DNA of 64,000 nucleotides from Achromobacter xylosoxidans (lineage in GTDB: Bacteria; Pseudomonadota; Gammaproteobacteria; Burkholderiales; Burkholderiaceae_B): positions 3,472,001 to 3,536,000 of the forward strand of contig NZ_LN831029.1 of assembly GCF_001457475.1 (NCBI RefSeq), written 5' to 3'. The notes beneath the pieces were generated by a model. It saw nothing but the letters and a program-made list of their open reading frames with translations, was not told the DNA's origin and did no database searches. Positions 36,916 through 45,753 of the stretch are shown here, piece by piece. The position numbers and the translations under genes were made by a program. Each line of letters opens with the position of its first letter. Within the stretch, counting starts at the first letter, position 1.

Positions 36916-38082
36916 TCACTTCAGATCGGGGCACTGCGCGCCCGGATCGACCTGGTCGAAGGTCTGCAGGATCTTGATGGAGCCGTCCGGCTGCACCTGG
37001 CCCAGCCGCATGGTCAGCGCGGCGTGGCGCTGGCGGTCCATCTTGACCGGGCCGCGCGGGCCGTCGAACGACACTTCGCTCAGCGCCTTGACCACCTTCT
37101 GCGAATCGGTGCTGCCAGCTTTCTCGACCGCCGCCTTGTAGAGGAAGAAGGCTTCGTACTGTGGGCCCGAGAACTCGTTGGCGGTCTTGGCGTCGGCGCC
37201 GAACTTAGCCTTCAGGCCGTCGAGGAACTTGCGGTTCTGCGGCGTATCGATGCTGGTCAGGTACGAGGCCGACAGGTACATGCCGACCGCCGTGTCGCCC
37301 ATGGTCTTGGCGGTGGCTTCGTCGATCGCCAGGTTGCCGTAGGGCATGATCAGGCCGGCCGCCTTGACCTGCTTGGCCAGGCTGACGTTGGGGCCGCCGC
37401 CGGCGGTGGAGCTGATCAGCGCGTCCGGGTTGGCCGAGCGGATCTTCGACACCACCGGGGTCCAGTCGGAACCGTCGATGGGCAGGTATTCCTCGCCCAC
37501 CACGCGCCCGCCCTGCTTCTCGATGTATTCGCGGGTGAACTTGAGCATGCCCCGGCCGAAGGCGTAGTCGCTGCCGACCAGGAAGAACGTCTTGGCGCCG
37601 CGTTCCTTCATGAAGTGGTCCACCACCGGCGCCACCTGCTGCTCGGGCACCCAGCCGTTGACGTGCATCCAGCGGTTGCACGAACGGCCTTCGTAAAACG
37701 AGGTGTAGATGTACGGCACCTTGCCGCGCGAGACGATGGGCAGCGCCGCGTTGCGCGCCGCGCTGGTTTCCATGGCGATGATGGCGTCCACCTTCTTCTG
37801 GAACACCAGCGTGTCGTAGGCCTTCTGCGCGCCGACCGCGCCCGAGGCGTCGTCGGCGATCTCCAGCACCACCTGGCGACCGAGGATGCCGCCGGCGGCG
37901 TTGATTTCATCGGCGGCCAGCTGCGAGGCCTGCACCACGCCGGGCGCGACCACGCTGTTGGCGCCGGACAGGCCGACCGGCACGCCGATGCGCAAAGGGT
38001 CGGCCGCGTGCGCGCCCGCCGCGCCGGTCAGCGCGGCGATGAAGGAAAGTCGGATGAGGAAGCTGCAAGTGGGTTTTTTCAT
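36916..38082 (-). CDS. ABC transporter substrate-binding protein (LivK/FmdD-like)
   Basis: A 388-residue periplasmic protein with a signal peptide at residues 1-26 (KKPTCSFLIRLSFIAALTG, AHA cleavage). It is a type-1 binding fold: IGVPVGLSGANSVVAPGVV, AADEINAAGGILGRQVVLEI, YIYTSFYEGRSC, FFLVGSDYAFGRGML. The closest kin in pattern are urea/short-chain amide binding proteins and the cytoplasmic AmiC-like gene in this same operon. The substrate is therefore probably a small amide, by inference. Confidence 0.85.
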   Translation of the reverse strand: MKKPTCSFLIRLSFIAALTGAAGAHAADPLRIGVPVGLSGANSVVAPGVVQASQLAADEINAAGGILGRQVVLEIADDASGAVGAQKAYDTLVFQKKVDAIIAMETSAARNAALPIVSRGKVPYIYTSFYEGRSCNRWMHVNGWVPEQQVAPVVDHFMKERGAKTFFLVGSDYAFGRGMLKFTREYIEKQGGRVVGEEYLPIDGSDWTPVVSKIRSANPDALISSTAGGGPNVSLAKQVKAAGLIMPYGNLAIDEATAKTMGDTAVGMYLSASYLTSIDTPQNRKFLDGLKAKFGADAKTANEFSGPQYEAFFLYKAAVEKAGSTDSQKVVKALSEVSFDGPRGPVKMDRQRHAALTMRLGQVQPDGSIKILQTFDQVDPGAQCPDLK

Positions 38083-38121
38083 GGGGATTTCTCCTTGGGG
38101 GCCGGCTGTCCGCCGTTGTAT

Positions 38122-39012
38122 TCAACGCTGCCGCGGCGCGTCGGCGGCGCCCAGCAGTTCGTCGTAAAGGTCGCGGCGCCGATCGCGCAGCACGTGGTTG
38201 AAGTCGTTCAGTTGCCGCGCGCGGCGCGAGGCGGCCAGGTCCACCGGCGCCAGCAGCACTTCTTCGCGGTCGTGGCTGGCGGGGCCGGCCACGGTCCAGC
38301 CCTGAGAGCCGACGATGAGGCTGCGGCCGACGAAGGGCTGGCCGCGCTCGACGCCGACCCGGTCGGCGCACACCAGCGTCAGGCCGTTGCTGTGGGCCCC
38401 GGCCGCCGCCAGCGCGTGCGCCATGGCGGGGCCGTCGGGCGTCTGCCCCGGCATCGGCACCCAGTTGGTCGGCACCGCCACGATGTCGGCGCCGCGCAGC
38501 GCCAGCAGCCGGTAGACCTCGGGGAACCAGCCGTCGTAGCAGATCGCCACGCCCAGCCGGCCGAATTCGGTATCGAACACCGGCAGCCCCAGGTCGCCCG
38601 GCTCGAAGAACAGGTTTTCGTCGCCCCACAGGTGCAGCTTGCGGTAGGTGCCCAGGTAGCCGTCGGGGCCGGCGATGATGGCGGCGTTGTACAGCCGGCC
38701 GCCGCTGCGCTCGGCGATGCCGGCCACCAGGTAGATGCCCAGGCGTCGCGCCAGCGCGATCCAGGCCTGCGAGCTGGGGCCGTCGGGCACGCTTTCGGCC
38801 AGGGCGTGGGCCTCCTGACGGCTGGCGAACACGTAGCCGGTGTTGGCCAGCTCGGGCAGCACCACCAGCCGCGCGCCCTGCGCGGCGGCCTGCTCGACCA
38901 GTTCGATGGAACGGGCCACGTTGGCGGCGACCTCGCCCATGACGGGGGCCGTCTGCACACTGGCCACGTGGATCGCGGACGCGGCGGCGTCCGGCGGCGG
39001 TGATACTTGCAT
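38122..39012 (-). CDS. Carbon-nitrogen hydrolase (nitrilase superfamily amidase)
   Basis: A 296-residue nitrilase-superfamily enzyme. ATG 39012 has AGGGAGA eight bases upstream. The catalytic triad is visible: Glu in VVLPELANTGY (about residue 54), Lys in YRKLHLW (about 122), and Cys in AICYDGWFPE (about 156). Substrate is probably an amide or carbamoyl compound. It is first in the operon and stands just behind the leader terminator, so its expression should depend most directly on antitermination. Confidence 0.87.
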   Translation of the reverse strand: MQVSPPPDAAASAIHVASVQTAPVMGEVAANVARSIELVEQAAAQGARLVVLPELANTGYVFASRQEAHALAESVPDGPSSQAWIALARRLGIYLVAGIAERSGGRLYNAAIIAGPDGYLGTYRKLHLWGDENLFFEPGDLGLPVFDTEFGRLGVAICYDGWFPEVYRLLALRGADIVAVPTNWVPMPGQTPDGPAMAHALAAAGAHSNGLTLVCADRVGVERGQPFVGRSLIVGSQGWTVAGPASHDREEVLLAPVDLAASRRARQLNDFNHVLRDRRRDLYDELLGAADAPRQR

Positions 39013-39034
39013 GCGATCTCCCTGCAACGTTTTG

Positions 39035-39081
39035 GAAAACAAAAAAGCCCCCGACCACGCATTGCGTGTGAGTCGGGGGCT
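39035..39081 (-). terminator. Leader terminator in front of the amide operon
   Basis: On the minus strand AGCCCCCGA (39081-39073) pairs with TCGGGGGCT (39054-39046), with an inner CACGC/GCGTG stem, followed by TTTTTTGTTTT (39046-39036). It lies 23 bases before the nitrilase ATG. No minus-strand gene ends upstream of it, so it can only act on transcripts of this operon. It is the expected target of the AmiR-like antiterminator. Confidence 0.85.
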
Positions 39082-39104
39082 TCTATAGCCAGACGAAGGT
39101 TCGG

Positions 39105-39172
39105 GCAGCAATCATTGCTGCGGGGCACTGCCGCGCCAAGCCGTGCCGGCGCGTGCGGATCAGTCCTGATCC
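39105..39172 (-). promoter_or_regulatory. Three leader hairpins before the terminator (candidate ANTAR RNA)
   Basis: In order of transcription: GGATCA/TGATCC with a 4-base loop (39172-39157); CGCGCC/GGCGCG with a 10-base loop (39153-39132); GCAGCAA/TTGCTGC with a 3-base loop (39121-39105). ANTAR proteins bind a pair of hairpins with A and G at positions 1 and 4 of six-base loops. None of the three fits that exactly by eye, so the binding element remains to be defined. Confidence 0.5.
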
Positions 39173-39180
39173 TGTGGCGA

Positions 39181-39210
39181 ATCATAGGGAGGCGCGCGGA
39201 CCGGCGGCAA
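39181..39210 (-). promoter_or_regulatory. Promoter of the nitrilase-Liv-AmiCR operon
   Basis: On the minus strand: TTGCCG (39210-39205), an 18-base spacer, TATGAT (39186-39181). Predicted start near 39174, giving a leader of about 160 bases before the nitrilase ATG. Confidence 0.6.
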
Positions 39211-39274
39211 TAAGAGGTTTCCCGGACAGCGCCGCGGATGCGAGAATCGGGATCGGCCACAAGGAGGAACCCTC

Positions 39275-39703
39275 ATGCCCCAACTTTCCGCCTACCTCAG
39301 TTTCGACGGCAACTGCGCCGAGGCCATGCGTTTCTACGAACGCGTGCTGGGCGGCCGCGTCGAGGCCATGTTGCGCTACGCGGACGCACCCGCCGATGCC
39401 GCCATGCCGGCGCTGTCGACCGAAGAATCCGAACGCATCATGTACGCCCGTCTGGCGCTGGACGAACAGGTGCTGATGGCCAGCGACGCCACCGCCGGCC
39501 ATCCCTATCCCGGCAAGCAGGGCATGGCGCTGTCGCTGGCCTACCCCACTGTCTCGGACGCGCAACGCGTGTTCGATATGCTGGCCGACGGCGGCAGCGT
39601 TACCATGCCGCTCCAGAAAACCTTCTGGGCCGAAGCCTACGGCGCGCTGATCGACCGCTACGACACGCGGTGGATGATCAGCGGCGGGCGGCTCAGCCAC
39701 TGA
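39275..39703 (+). CDS. VOC-family (PhnB/glyoxalase-like) protein
   Basis: A 142-residue protein of the PhnB-like VOC fold: QLSAYLSFDGNCAEAMRFYERVLGG at the N terminus, then VLMASDATAGHPY and a C-terminal WAEAYGALIDRYDTRWMIS. Members bind a metal or small ligand between two beta-alpha-beta modules. Function unknown. It shares an intergenic region with the divergent amide operon and lies 50 bases before an MFS gene. Confidence 0.85.
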   Translation: MPQLSAYLSFDGNCAEAMRFYERVLGGRVEAMLRYADAPADAAMPALSTEESERIMYARLALDEQVLMASDATAGHPYPGKQGMALSLAYPTVSDAQRVFDMLADGGSVTMPLQKTFWAEAYGALIDRYDTRWMISGGRLSH

Positions 39704-39753
39704 CAACCCCACTGACAACCGAATCCGCCACAAGCGGATGGAGCGAGACATCC

Positions 39754-41199
39754 ATGACGCATGGCATACAGGGCAGGCAACGCTGGTGGGCACTGATGGT
39801 GCTGTGCCTGGGCGTGTTGATGATCGTGCTGGACACCACCATCGTCAACGTCGCCCTGCCCTCGATCCGCGAAGACCTGAACTTCACCGAGACCTCGCTG
39901 GTCTGGGTGGTGAACGCCTACATGCTGACCTTCGGCGGCTTCCTGCTGCTGGGCGGACGGCTGGGCGACCTGCTCGGGCACCGGCGCATGTTCCTGGCCG
40001 GCCTGGTGCTGTTCACTGTGGCCTCGCTGGCCTGTGGACTGGCGCGGGGCCAGGGGTTGCTGATTGCCGCGCGCGCCGCGCAAGGACTGGGCGGCGCGGT
40101 GGTGTCGGCGGTGTCGCTGTCGCTCATCATGAACCTGTTCACCGAGGCCGGCGAGCGCGCCCGCGCCATGGGCGTGTACGGCTTCGTCTGTGCGGGCGGC
40201 GGCAGCTTGGGCGTGCTGCTGGGCGGGCTGCTGACCAGCAAGCTGTCGTGGCACTGGATCTTCCTGGTCAACATCCCGATCGGCGTGGCCGTCTACGCGC
40301 TGTGCCTGCGGCTGCTGCCGGCGGCGCGCGGCGCGGCCGGTGGCGGCAGGCTGGACGTGGCCGGCGCGCTGACCGTCACCGCGTCGCTGATGCTGGCGGT
40401 GTACGCCGTGGTCAACGGCAACGAGGCCGGCTGGACCTCGGCGCAGTCGCTCGGCCTGCTGGGCGCCGCCGCGCTGCTGATGGCGCTGTTCCTGGCGATC
40501 GAGGCGCGCGTGGCCGAACCGCTGATGCCGCTGGCGCTTTTCCGCCTGCGCAACGTCGCCACCGCCAACGTGGTCGGCGTGCTGTGGGCCGCGGGCATGT
40601 TCGCCTGGTTCTTCGTCTCGGCCCTGTACATGCAGTTGGTGCTGGGCTATGACGCCATGCAGGTGGGGCTGGCGTTCCTGCCGGCCAACCTGATCATGGC
40701 GGCGTTCTCGCTGGGGCTGTCGGCCAAGCTGGTGATGCGCTTCGGCATCCGCGGGCCGCTGGCCACCGGGCTGCTGATGGCGGCGCTGGGGCTGGCGCTG
40801 TTCGCGCGCGCCCCGGTCGACGGCCACTTCGCGGCGGACGTGCTGCCCGGCATGCTGCTGCTGGGCCTGGGCGCGGGCATCGCCTTCAACCCCATGCTGC
40901 TGGCCGCCATGAGCGACGTCGAGCCGAGCCAGTCCGGCCTGGCGTCCGGCGTGGTCAACACCGCCTTCATGATGGGCGGCGCGCTGGGGCTGGCGGTGCT
41001 GGCCAGCCTGGCCGCGGCGCGCACGGCGGCGCTGGCCGGCGCCGGCGCGGCCCCGGTGGCGGCGCTGGCGGGCGGCTACCGCGCGACCTTCCTGGCCGGC
41101 GCCGTGATCGCGGCCGTGGCGGCGGCGCTGGCCGCCGCGCTGGTGCGCTCGCGCAACCGCGAGCTGGGCGGCCACGGCGAAACGCCGGCCGGCCATTGA
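39754..41199 (+). CDS. MFS drug-efflux transporter, DHA2 (EmrB/QacA) family
   Basis: A 481-residue transporter from ATG 39754, preceded by GGAG. About 14 membrane helices. Motifs: LDTTIVNVALPSIREDL (helix 1, DHA2 signature), GGRLGDLLGHRRMF (loop 2-3), and a motif C-like VCAGGGSLGVLLGGLL. It would export a toxic compound by proton antiport. The substrate is not predictable. Confidence 0.88.
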   Translation: MTHGIQGRQRWWALMVLCLGVLMIVLDTTIVNVALPSIREDLNFTETSLVWVVNAYMLTFGGFLLLGGRLGDLLGHRRMFLAGLVLFTVASLACGLARGQGLLIAARAAQGLGGAVVSAVSLSLIMNLFTEAGERARAMGVYGFVCAGGGSLGVLLGGLLTSKLSWHWIFLVNIPIGVAVYALCLRLLPAARGAAGGGRLDVAGALTVTASLMLAVYAVVNGNEAGWTSAQSLGLLGAAALLMALFLAIEARVAEPLMPLALFRLRNVATANVVGVLWAAGMFAWFFVSALYMQLVLGYDAMQVGLAFLPANLIMAAFSLGLSAKLVMRFGIRGPLATGLLMAALGLALFARAPVDGHFAADVLPGMLLLGLGAGIAFNPMLLAAMSDVEPSQSGLASGVVNTAFMMGGALGLAVLASLAAARTAALAGAGAAPVAALAGGYRATFLAGAVIAAVAAALAAALVRSRNRELGGHGETPAGH

Positions 41200-41296
41200 G
41201 GCGTCGCGGCCGCGCCACGTCTTTTGAGTTCTTTACGATTGGCCGGCAAGGCCGGGAGTAATCTGGCGACGCCCCTACCGGATAGGAAGCGCCGCC

Positions 41297-42472
41297 ATGA
41301 CATTCCTTGCCAGCGCCAATCTGCTGCGCCACCGCGACGGCCATGAAGCCCGCGTCACCTTCGTCGAGCTGTTCTTCGACCTGGTCTACGTCTTCGCGGT
41401 CACGCAGTTGTCCCACAGCCTGCTGCACGACCTGACCCTGATGGGCGCGGTGCACACGCTGGTACTGTGGTTCGCCGTATGGCTGGGTTGGCAGTACACC
41501 TGCTGGGTCACCAACTGGTTCGATCCCGACGCGCTGCCGATGCGGCTGATGCTGTTCGGCGTGATGCTGGCAGGGCTGGTGGCGGCCGCCGTGCTGCCCG
41601 GCGCCTTCGACGAGAACGGGCTGATCTTCGCGGTCTGCTACGTGCTGATCCAGGTGGGCCGCACGCTGTTCGTGGTGCTGCACCTGGGGCGGTCGCATCC
41701 GCTGGCGCCGAATTTCCGCCGCATGCTGGGCTGGCTGTGCATTTCGGCGGTGTTCTGGATCGCCGGCGGATTGGCCTCGGGCGATACGCGGCTGGCGTTG
41801 TGGATCGTGGCGGTGGCCTGCGAGTATTTTTCGCCCATGGCCGGTTTCTGGCTGCCGGGCCTGGGCCGTTCCACCACCCGCGAATGGACCATCGAGGGCG
41901 GCCACCTGGCCGAACGCTGCCAGCTGTTCGTGATCGTGGCGCTGGGCGAGACACTGCTGATCACCGGCGCCACGCTGGGCGAGCATCCGCACTGGGACAT
42001 CCCCACCCTGATCGCGCTGCTGGCCGCGTTCCTGGGCACGGCGGCGATGTGGTGGGTGTATTTCGACACCAGCAGCAAGGACGGCAGCGAAGCCATCGCG
42101 CACCACGCCGATCCGGGCCGGGTCGGCGCCTACTTCCACTACGTGCATGTGATCCTGATCGCGGGCGTGATCGTCTCGGCGGTGGCCAACGAACTGGTCA
42201 TCCTGCACCCGGACGGCCGCATCGTCACGGCGGCAGCCGCCGCGCTGCTCGGCGGCCCGGCCTTGTACCTGCTGGGCAACGGCATCTACAAGACGGTGGT
42301 GTATGGCCGCTTCCCGCTGTCACATGTGGTGGGCCTCGCGCTGCTGGCCATCCTGGCGCCGATCGCGTTCGTCACCGACAACCTGATGGTGGGCGGGCTG
42401 ACGACGTTGATCATGATGCTGGTGGCCGGGTGGGAAAGCGTGTCGCGGCGGCGGATGCGGGCGGCACACTAG
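41297..42472 (+). CDS. ltrA: Low temperature requirement protein A (LtrA) family
   Basis: A 391-residue integral membrane protein with about ten helices. The LtrA signature RVTFVELFFDLVYVFAVTQLSH lies near residue 20; a second conserved HLAERCQLFVIVALGETLLITG near 205 and a WVYFD segment near 255 follow. Function of the family is unclear. It appears monocistronic. Confidence 0.85.
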   Translation: MTFLASANLLRHRDGHEARVTFVELFFDLVYVFAVTQLSHSLLHDLTLMGAVHTLVLWFAVWLGWQYTCWVTNWFDPDALPMRLMLFGVMLAGLVAAAVLPGAFDENGLIFAVCYVLIQVGRTLFVVLHLGRSHPLAPNFRRMLGWLCISAVFWIAGGLASGDTRLALWIVAVACEYFSPMAGFWLPGLGRSTTREWTIEGGHLAERCQLFVIVALGETLLITGATLGEHPHWDIPTLIALLAAFLGTAAMWWVYFDTSSKDGSEAIAHHADPGRVGAYFHYVHVILIAGVIVSAVANELVILHPDGRIVTAAAAALLGGPALYLLGNGIYKTVVYGRFPLSHVVGLALLAILAPIAFVTDNLMVGGLTTLIMMLVAGWESVSRRRMRAAH

Positions 42473-42508
42473 GGCGGCCAGGGGCCAACGGCATCGTTGC
42501 GCGCCGCA

Positions 42509-43429
42509 TCAACGCCGCTTGCCAAACACCGACTTGGGCGCGCGGCCATGGAAGCGGGTGAAGGCGGCGCTGAAGTTGGCCGGATGGCGATAGCCGACCC
42601 GGTACGCCGCCTGCGCCACCTGGCAGCCGGTCTCCAGCAACTCCCAAGCGCGGCGCATGCGCATCTCGGTCAGCAGCCGCATCGGGCTGTTGCCGTATAG
42701 CGCGCGAAAGCCCTGCTTGAGCTTGAATTCGTTCAACCCGGTCGCCAGGCACAGGTACTGCACCGTCAGTTCGCGATCCATCTGTTCGCGCATCAGCGCA
42801 TGGGCCCGCTCCAGCCGGGCAATGTCGGCCTGGCTGAACCGGCCCGCCGCTGGCGCCGGCGCCAGCGCGCGCAACTGGCGTGACAGCAGCGTCAACGCCT
42901 TGATGTGGGTATCCAGCGGATCGCTGGACCGCGCCAACTCGCCCGCGACGGCGGCCAGGTCGGCGCTGGTGCGGCCCTGCGCCAGCCGCCGCAGGCCGCC
43001 GGCGCCGAACAGCGCCTCGGCCTGGGCCTGGCCGGCATAGCGGCACAGCGCCGCCTCGCCCACCAGCAGGCGCAGTTGCGAGACGGTGCTGCCGCCCAGG
43101 TAGCGGCGCTCGCCCAGGTGACGGCGGAAGGCGGTCACCGTGGTCTGGCCGCCGCGGAAATCCAGCTCGGCGCCGTCCGCGCCGCGATAGGCCGACGCGC
43201 CGCGCAGCGCCAGCGTGATGACCAGCGTGCGCCCGCCGTGCTCGGCGGCGTTCTCCTCGATCAGGTCGCGCACGGGGGTGTATTGCGAATGCACCAGGGC
43301 CAGGCCCTCGCCCAGGTCCAGGCGGTCGGCCACGCACTCGCCCAGGTCCGCCGGCAGCGCCAGCCGTGACCAGCCGGGACGGGTGGCCGGACCGGGTTGG
43401 GCTAGCGTGGCGGAGATGCGCAGGGTCAT
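42509..43429 (-). CDS. AraC-family regulator (PchR-like)
   Basis: A 306-residue regulator from ATG 43429. The N-terminal effector domain (about 1-205) has EENAAEHGGRTLVITLALRGAS. The C-terminal two-helix-turn-helix AraC domain (about 210-304) has TVQYLCLATGLNEFKLKQGFRALYG and AAYRVGYRHPANFSAAF. PchR-type regulators sense a ferric siderophore in the cytoplasm and activate receptor genes. It is divergent from the TonB receptor across 211 bases, so this receptor operon is the likely target. Confidence 0.87.
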   Translation of the reverse strand: MTLRISATLAQPGPATRPGWSRLALPADLGECVADRLDLGEGLALVHSQYTPVRDLIEENAAEHGGRTLVITLALRGASAYRGADGAELDFRGGQTTVTAFRRHLGERRYLGGSTVSQLRLLVGEAALCRYAGQAQAEALFGAGGLRRLAQGRTSADLAAVAGELARSSDPLDTHIKALTLLSRQLRALAPAPAAGRFSQADIARLERAHALMREQMDRELTVQYLCLATGLNEFKLKQGFRALYGNSPMRLLTEMRMRRAWELLETGCQVAQAAYRVGYRHPANFSAAFTRFHGRAPKSVFGKRR

Positions 43430-43552
43430 GGTTTCGACGGGAGGTGACGGGTGGCGGGACGGGACCGGGATGGCGCCGGGACGGGTGCCTGAAATCGGCT
43501 CAGGCGCGGATGCGCCGGCATGCATACGAATCCATCCGGTTCGCATATGAAT

Positions 43553-43571
43553 GCTAATGATAGGCGTTCTC
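43553..43571 (+). promoter_or_regulatory. Fur-box-like site before the TonB receptor
   Basis: The 19 bases GCTAATGATAGGCGTTCTC agree with the Fur consensus (GATAATGATAATCATTATC) at 14 of 19 positions. It lies 70 bases before the receptor ATG, in the regulator-receptor gap. Supports iron repression. Confidence 0.55.
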
Positions 43572-43640
43572 ATAAGGAAATACCATTTTCGGGACGGGGC
43601 CGCGCGTCCGGCCGCCGTGACTGCTTGCACAGGAATCCCG

Positions 43641-45731
43641 ATGAATCGCCCTCTTCCCCACCCTCGCGCCGCCTGGGTTGTGCTGTGGCTTTGCGCCACG
43701 CCCGCCGCGCTGGCGCAGCCCGCCGCGCAGCCGGCCGACGGTCCGGCCGCGCCTGCCGCACCGCTTTCTTCCGCGTCCCCACCCACGACGTCCGCAGCGC
43801 CGACGCCGGGTTCCCCCGGCGCCGCGCAACTGCCTGCCGTCACCGTCACCGCCGACAAGCAGGAACGCTCGCTCGAATCCTTGCCCGGCAGCTTGTCGGT
43901 GTTCGACGGCGACATGCTCGACAGCCAGGGCGTCGTCGACCTGGAGGGCCTGCAGCGCATCACGCCCGGGCTGACGTTCCAGCCGTTCGGCCAGGCCGGC
44001 GTCAATGCGGCCGTGATGCGCGGCCTGTCGGCCAACTTCTTTTCGCTCTCGACCTCGACCCTGCTGGTGGTGGACGGCGTGCCCACGCTGATGGCGCAGG
44101 GCTTCGACGACCAGTTGCTGGACATCGACCGCGTCGAAGTGCTGCGCGGCCCGCAATCGGCGCTCTATGGCCGCAACGCGGAAGCCGGCGTCATCAACGT
44201 CCATACCCGCCAGCCGGGCGACAGCCTGCGCGGCAGCGTCTCCACCACCGTGGGCAGCCGCGACCTGCGCATGCTGCGCTTCGACCTGAGCGGGCCGATC
44301 GTCGACGACACGCTCTACGCCAGCGTGGCCGGCGCCTGGCGCGGCCAGGACGGCTTCATCGACAACACCTACACGGGCCGGCGCGAGGACGACCGCGAAC
44401 TGCGCAACGGCAAGCTGGCGCTGCGCTGGACGCCGTCGGCGCGCACCGACGCCACCTTGCGCTATGCGCAGATCAACTACCGCGACGGCGCCGCGCTGTG
44501 GGGCTCGCCCACGGCCTCGCGCGCCACCGTGGCGTCCGGCACGCCGAGCTGGAACCGGTCCATCGGCCGCAGCGCGTCGCTGTCGCTGCGCCACGACCTG
44601 GACGGCGGCCTGCGCCTGACGTCGGTGACGGCCTGGAACGACCTGCGCGACCGCGTGCAGCAGGACACCGATTTCCAGCCGGCCGACCTGCTGCACATTG
44701 CCCGCGACCACCATTTCCGCAATCTGTCGCAGGAACTGCGGCTGGAGGGCGCGCTGGGCCGCGCCCACTGGCTCGCGGGGCTGTACGCCGACGGCGACGA
44801 CCACGACCTGCGCAACACGCAGAAAATGCCGCGCGGCCTGACCGAAAGCGTGGTGCGGCTGCGCGGCCAGTCCGGCGCCGCCTTCACCCACTGGACCGTG
44901 CCGCTGGCCGAACGCTGGACCCTGGAGGCCGGCGCCCGCGTCGAGCGCGACGCCGTGCGCTTCACGCCGCAAGGCGACCGCACGCGCCGCGCCGACTGGA
45001 CCCGCGTCACGCCCAAGCTGGCGCTGCAATACGCCTTCGCGCCGCGCCAGCAGGTCTACGCCTCGGTCGCGGATGGCTTTCGCGCCGGCGGCTACAACGT
45101 GTTTTCGCCGGCCGCCGACTACGCCGCCTACCAGCCGGAGACGCTGCGCGCGTACGAGATCGGCGCCAAGGGCTGGCTGCCCGGCAACCGCCTGCGCTAC
45201 GCCGCCGCGTTCTATGTGATGACGGTCGACAACATGCAGGTGCAGCAGATGCCGCTGCCGGGCCTGGTGTACGTCACCAACGCCGCGTCGGCGCGTTCGA
45301 TCGGGGCGGAATTCGAGCTCGAATACCTGCTGGGCCAGGGCTGGTCATTGCAGGCCGGATTGGGCTTGAACCGCACCCGCTTCAGCCACTTCCGCGACGG
45401 CGCCAACGACTACAGCGGCAACCAGAACCCGTTCGCGCCGCGCCTGAACGGCCACCTGACCGCGCGCTACGACGCGCCGGCCGGCTGGTACGCGCAGGCC
45501 TCGCTCAGCGGCGCCGGCCCGGTCTACCTGGACGCCGCCAACCGCTACCGCCGCAGCGGCTACGCGCTGGTCAACCTGGCCACCGGCGTCACGGTGCGGC
45601 AGGTCGAGATCGCCGCCTACGTCAACAACCTCGCCAACCGCCGCTACGACGCGGTGGGCTACCAGAACGGCATCGTCACCGTCTACAGCCCGCCGCGCGA
45701 AGTGGGCCTGCGCCTGACCTGGCGCCTTTGA
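43641..45731 (+). CDS. TonB-dependent siderophore receptor
   Basis: A 696-residue outer-membrane receptor. ATG 43641 has AGGA upstream. Signal peptide is about residues 1-25 (ending ALA). A Pro/Ala-rich stretch is followed by a TonB box-like LPAVTVTADK. The plug domain is about 65-180 (LDIDRVEVLRGPQSALYGRNAEAGVINV). The 22-strand barrel ends in LRLTWRL with a terminal aromatic-containing strand. The divergent AraC gene and the Fur-like box point to ferric siderophore uptake. It is the first gene of a three-gene unit. Confidence 0.9.
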   Translation: MNRPLPHPRAAWVVLWLCATPAALAQPAAQPADGPAAPAAPLSSASPPTTSAAPTPGSPGAAQLPAVTVTADKQERSLESLPGSLSVFDGDMLDSQGVVDLEGLQRITPGLTFQPFGQAGVNAAVMRGLSANFFSLSTSTLLVVDGVPTLMAQGFDDQLLDIDRVEVLRGPQSALYGRNAEAGVINVHTRQPGDSLRGSVSTTVGSRDLRMLRFDLSGPIVDDTLYASVAGAWRGQDGFIDNTYTGRREDDRELRNGKLALRWTPSARTDATLRYAQINYRDGAALWGSPTASRATVASGTPSWNRSIGRSASLSLRHDLDGGLRLTSVTAWNDLRDRVQQDTDFQPADLLHIARDHHFRNLSQELRLEGALGRAHWLAGLYADGDDHDLRNTQKMPRGLTESVVRLRGQSGAAFTHWTVPLAERWTLEAGARVERDAVRFTPQGDRTRRADWTRVTPKLALQYAFAPRQQVYASVADGFRAGGYNVFSPAADYAAYQPETLRAYEIGAKGWLPGNRLRYAAAFYVMTVDNMQVQQMPLPGLVYVTNAASARSIGAEFELEYLLGQGWSLQAGLGLNRTRFSHFRDGANDYSGNQNPFAPRLNGHLTARYDAPAGWYAQASLSGAGPVYLDAANRYRRSGYALVNLATGVTVRQVEIAAYVNNLANRRYDAVGYQNGIVTVYSPPREVGLRLTWRL

Positions 45732-45753
45732 TCGTCAACACAAGGAACCCGCC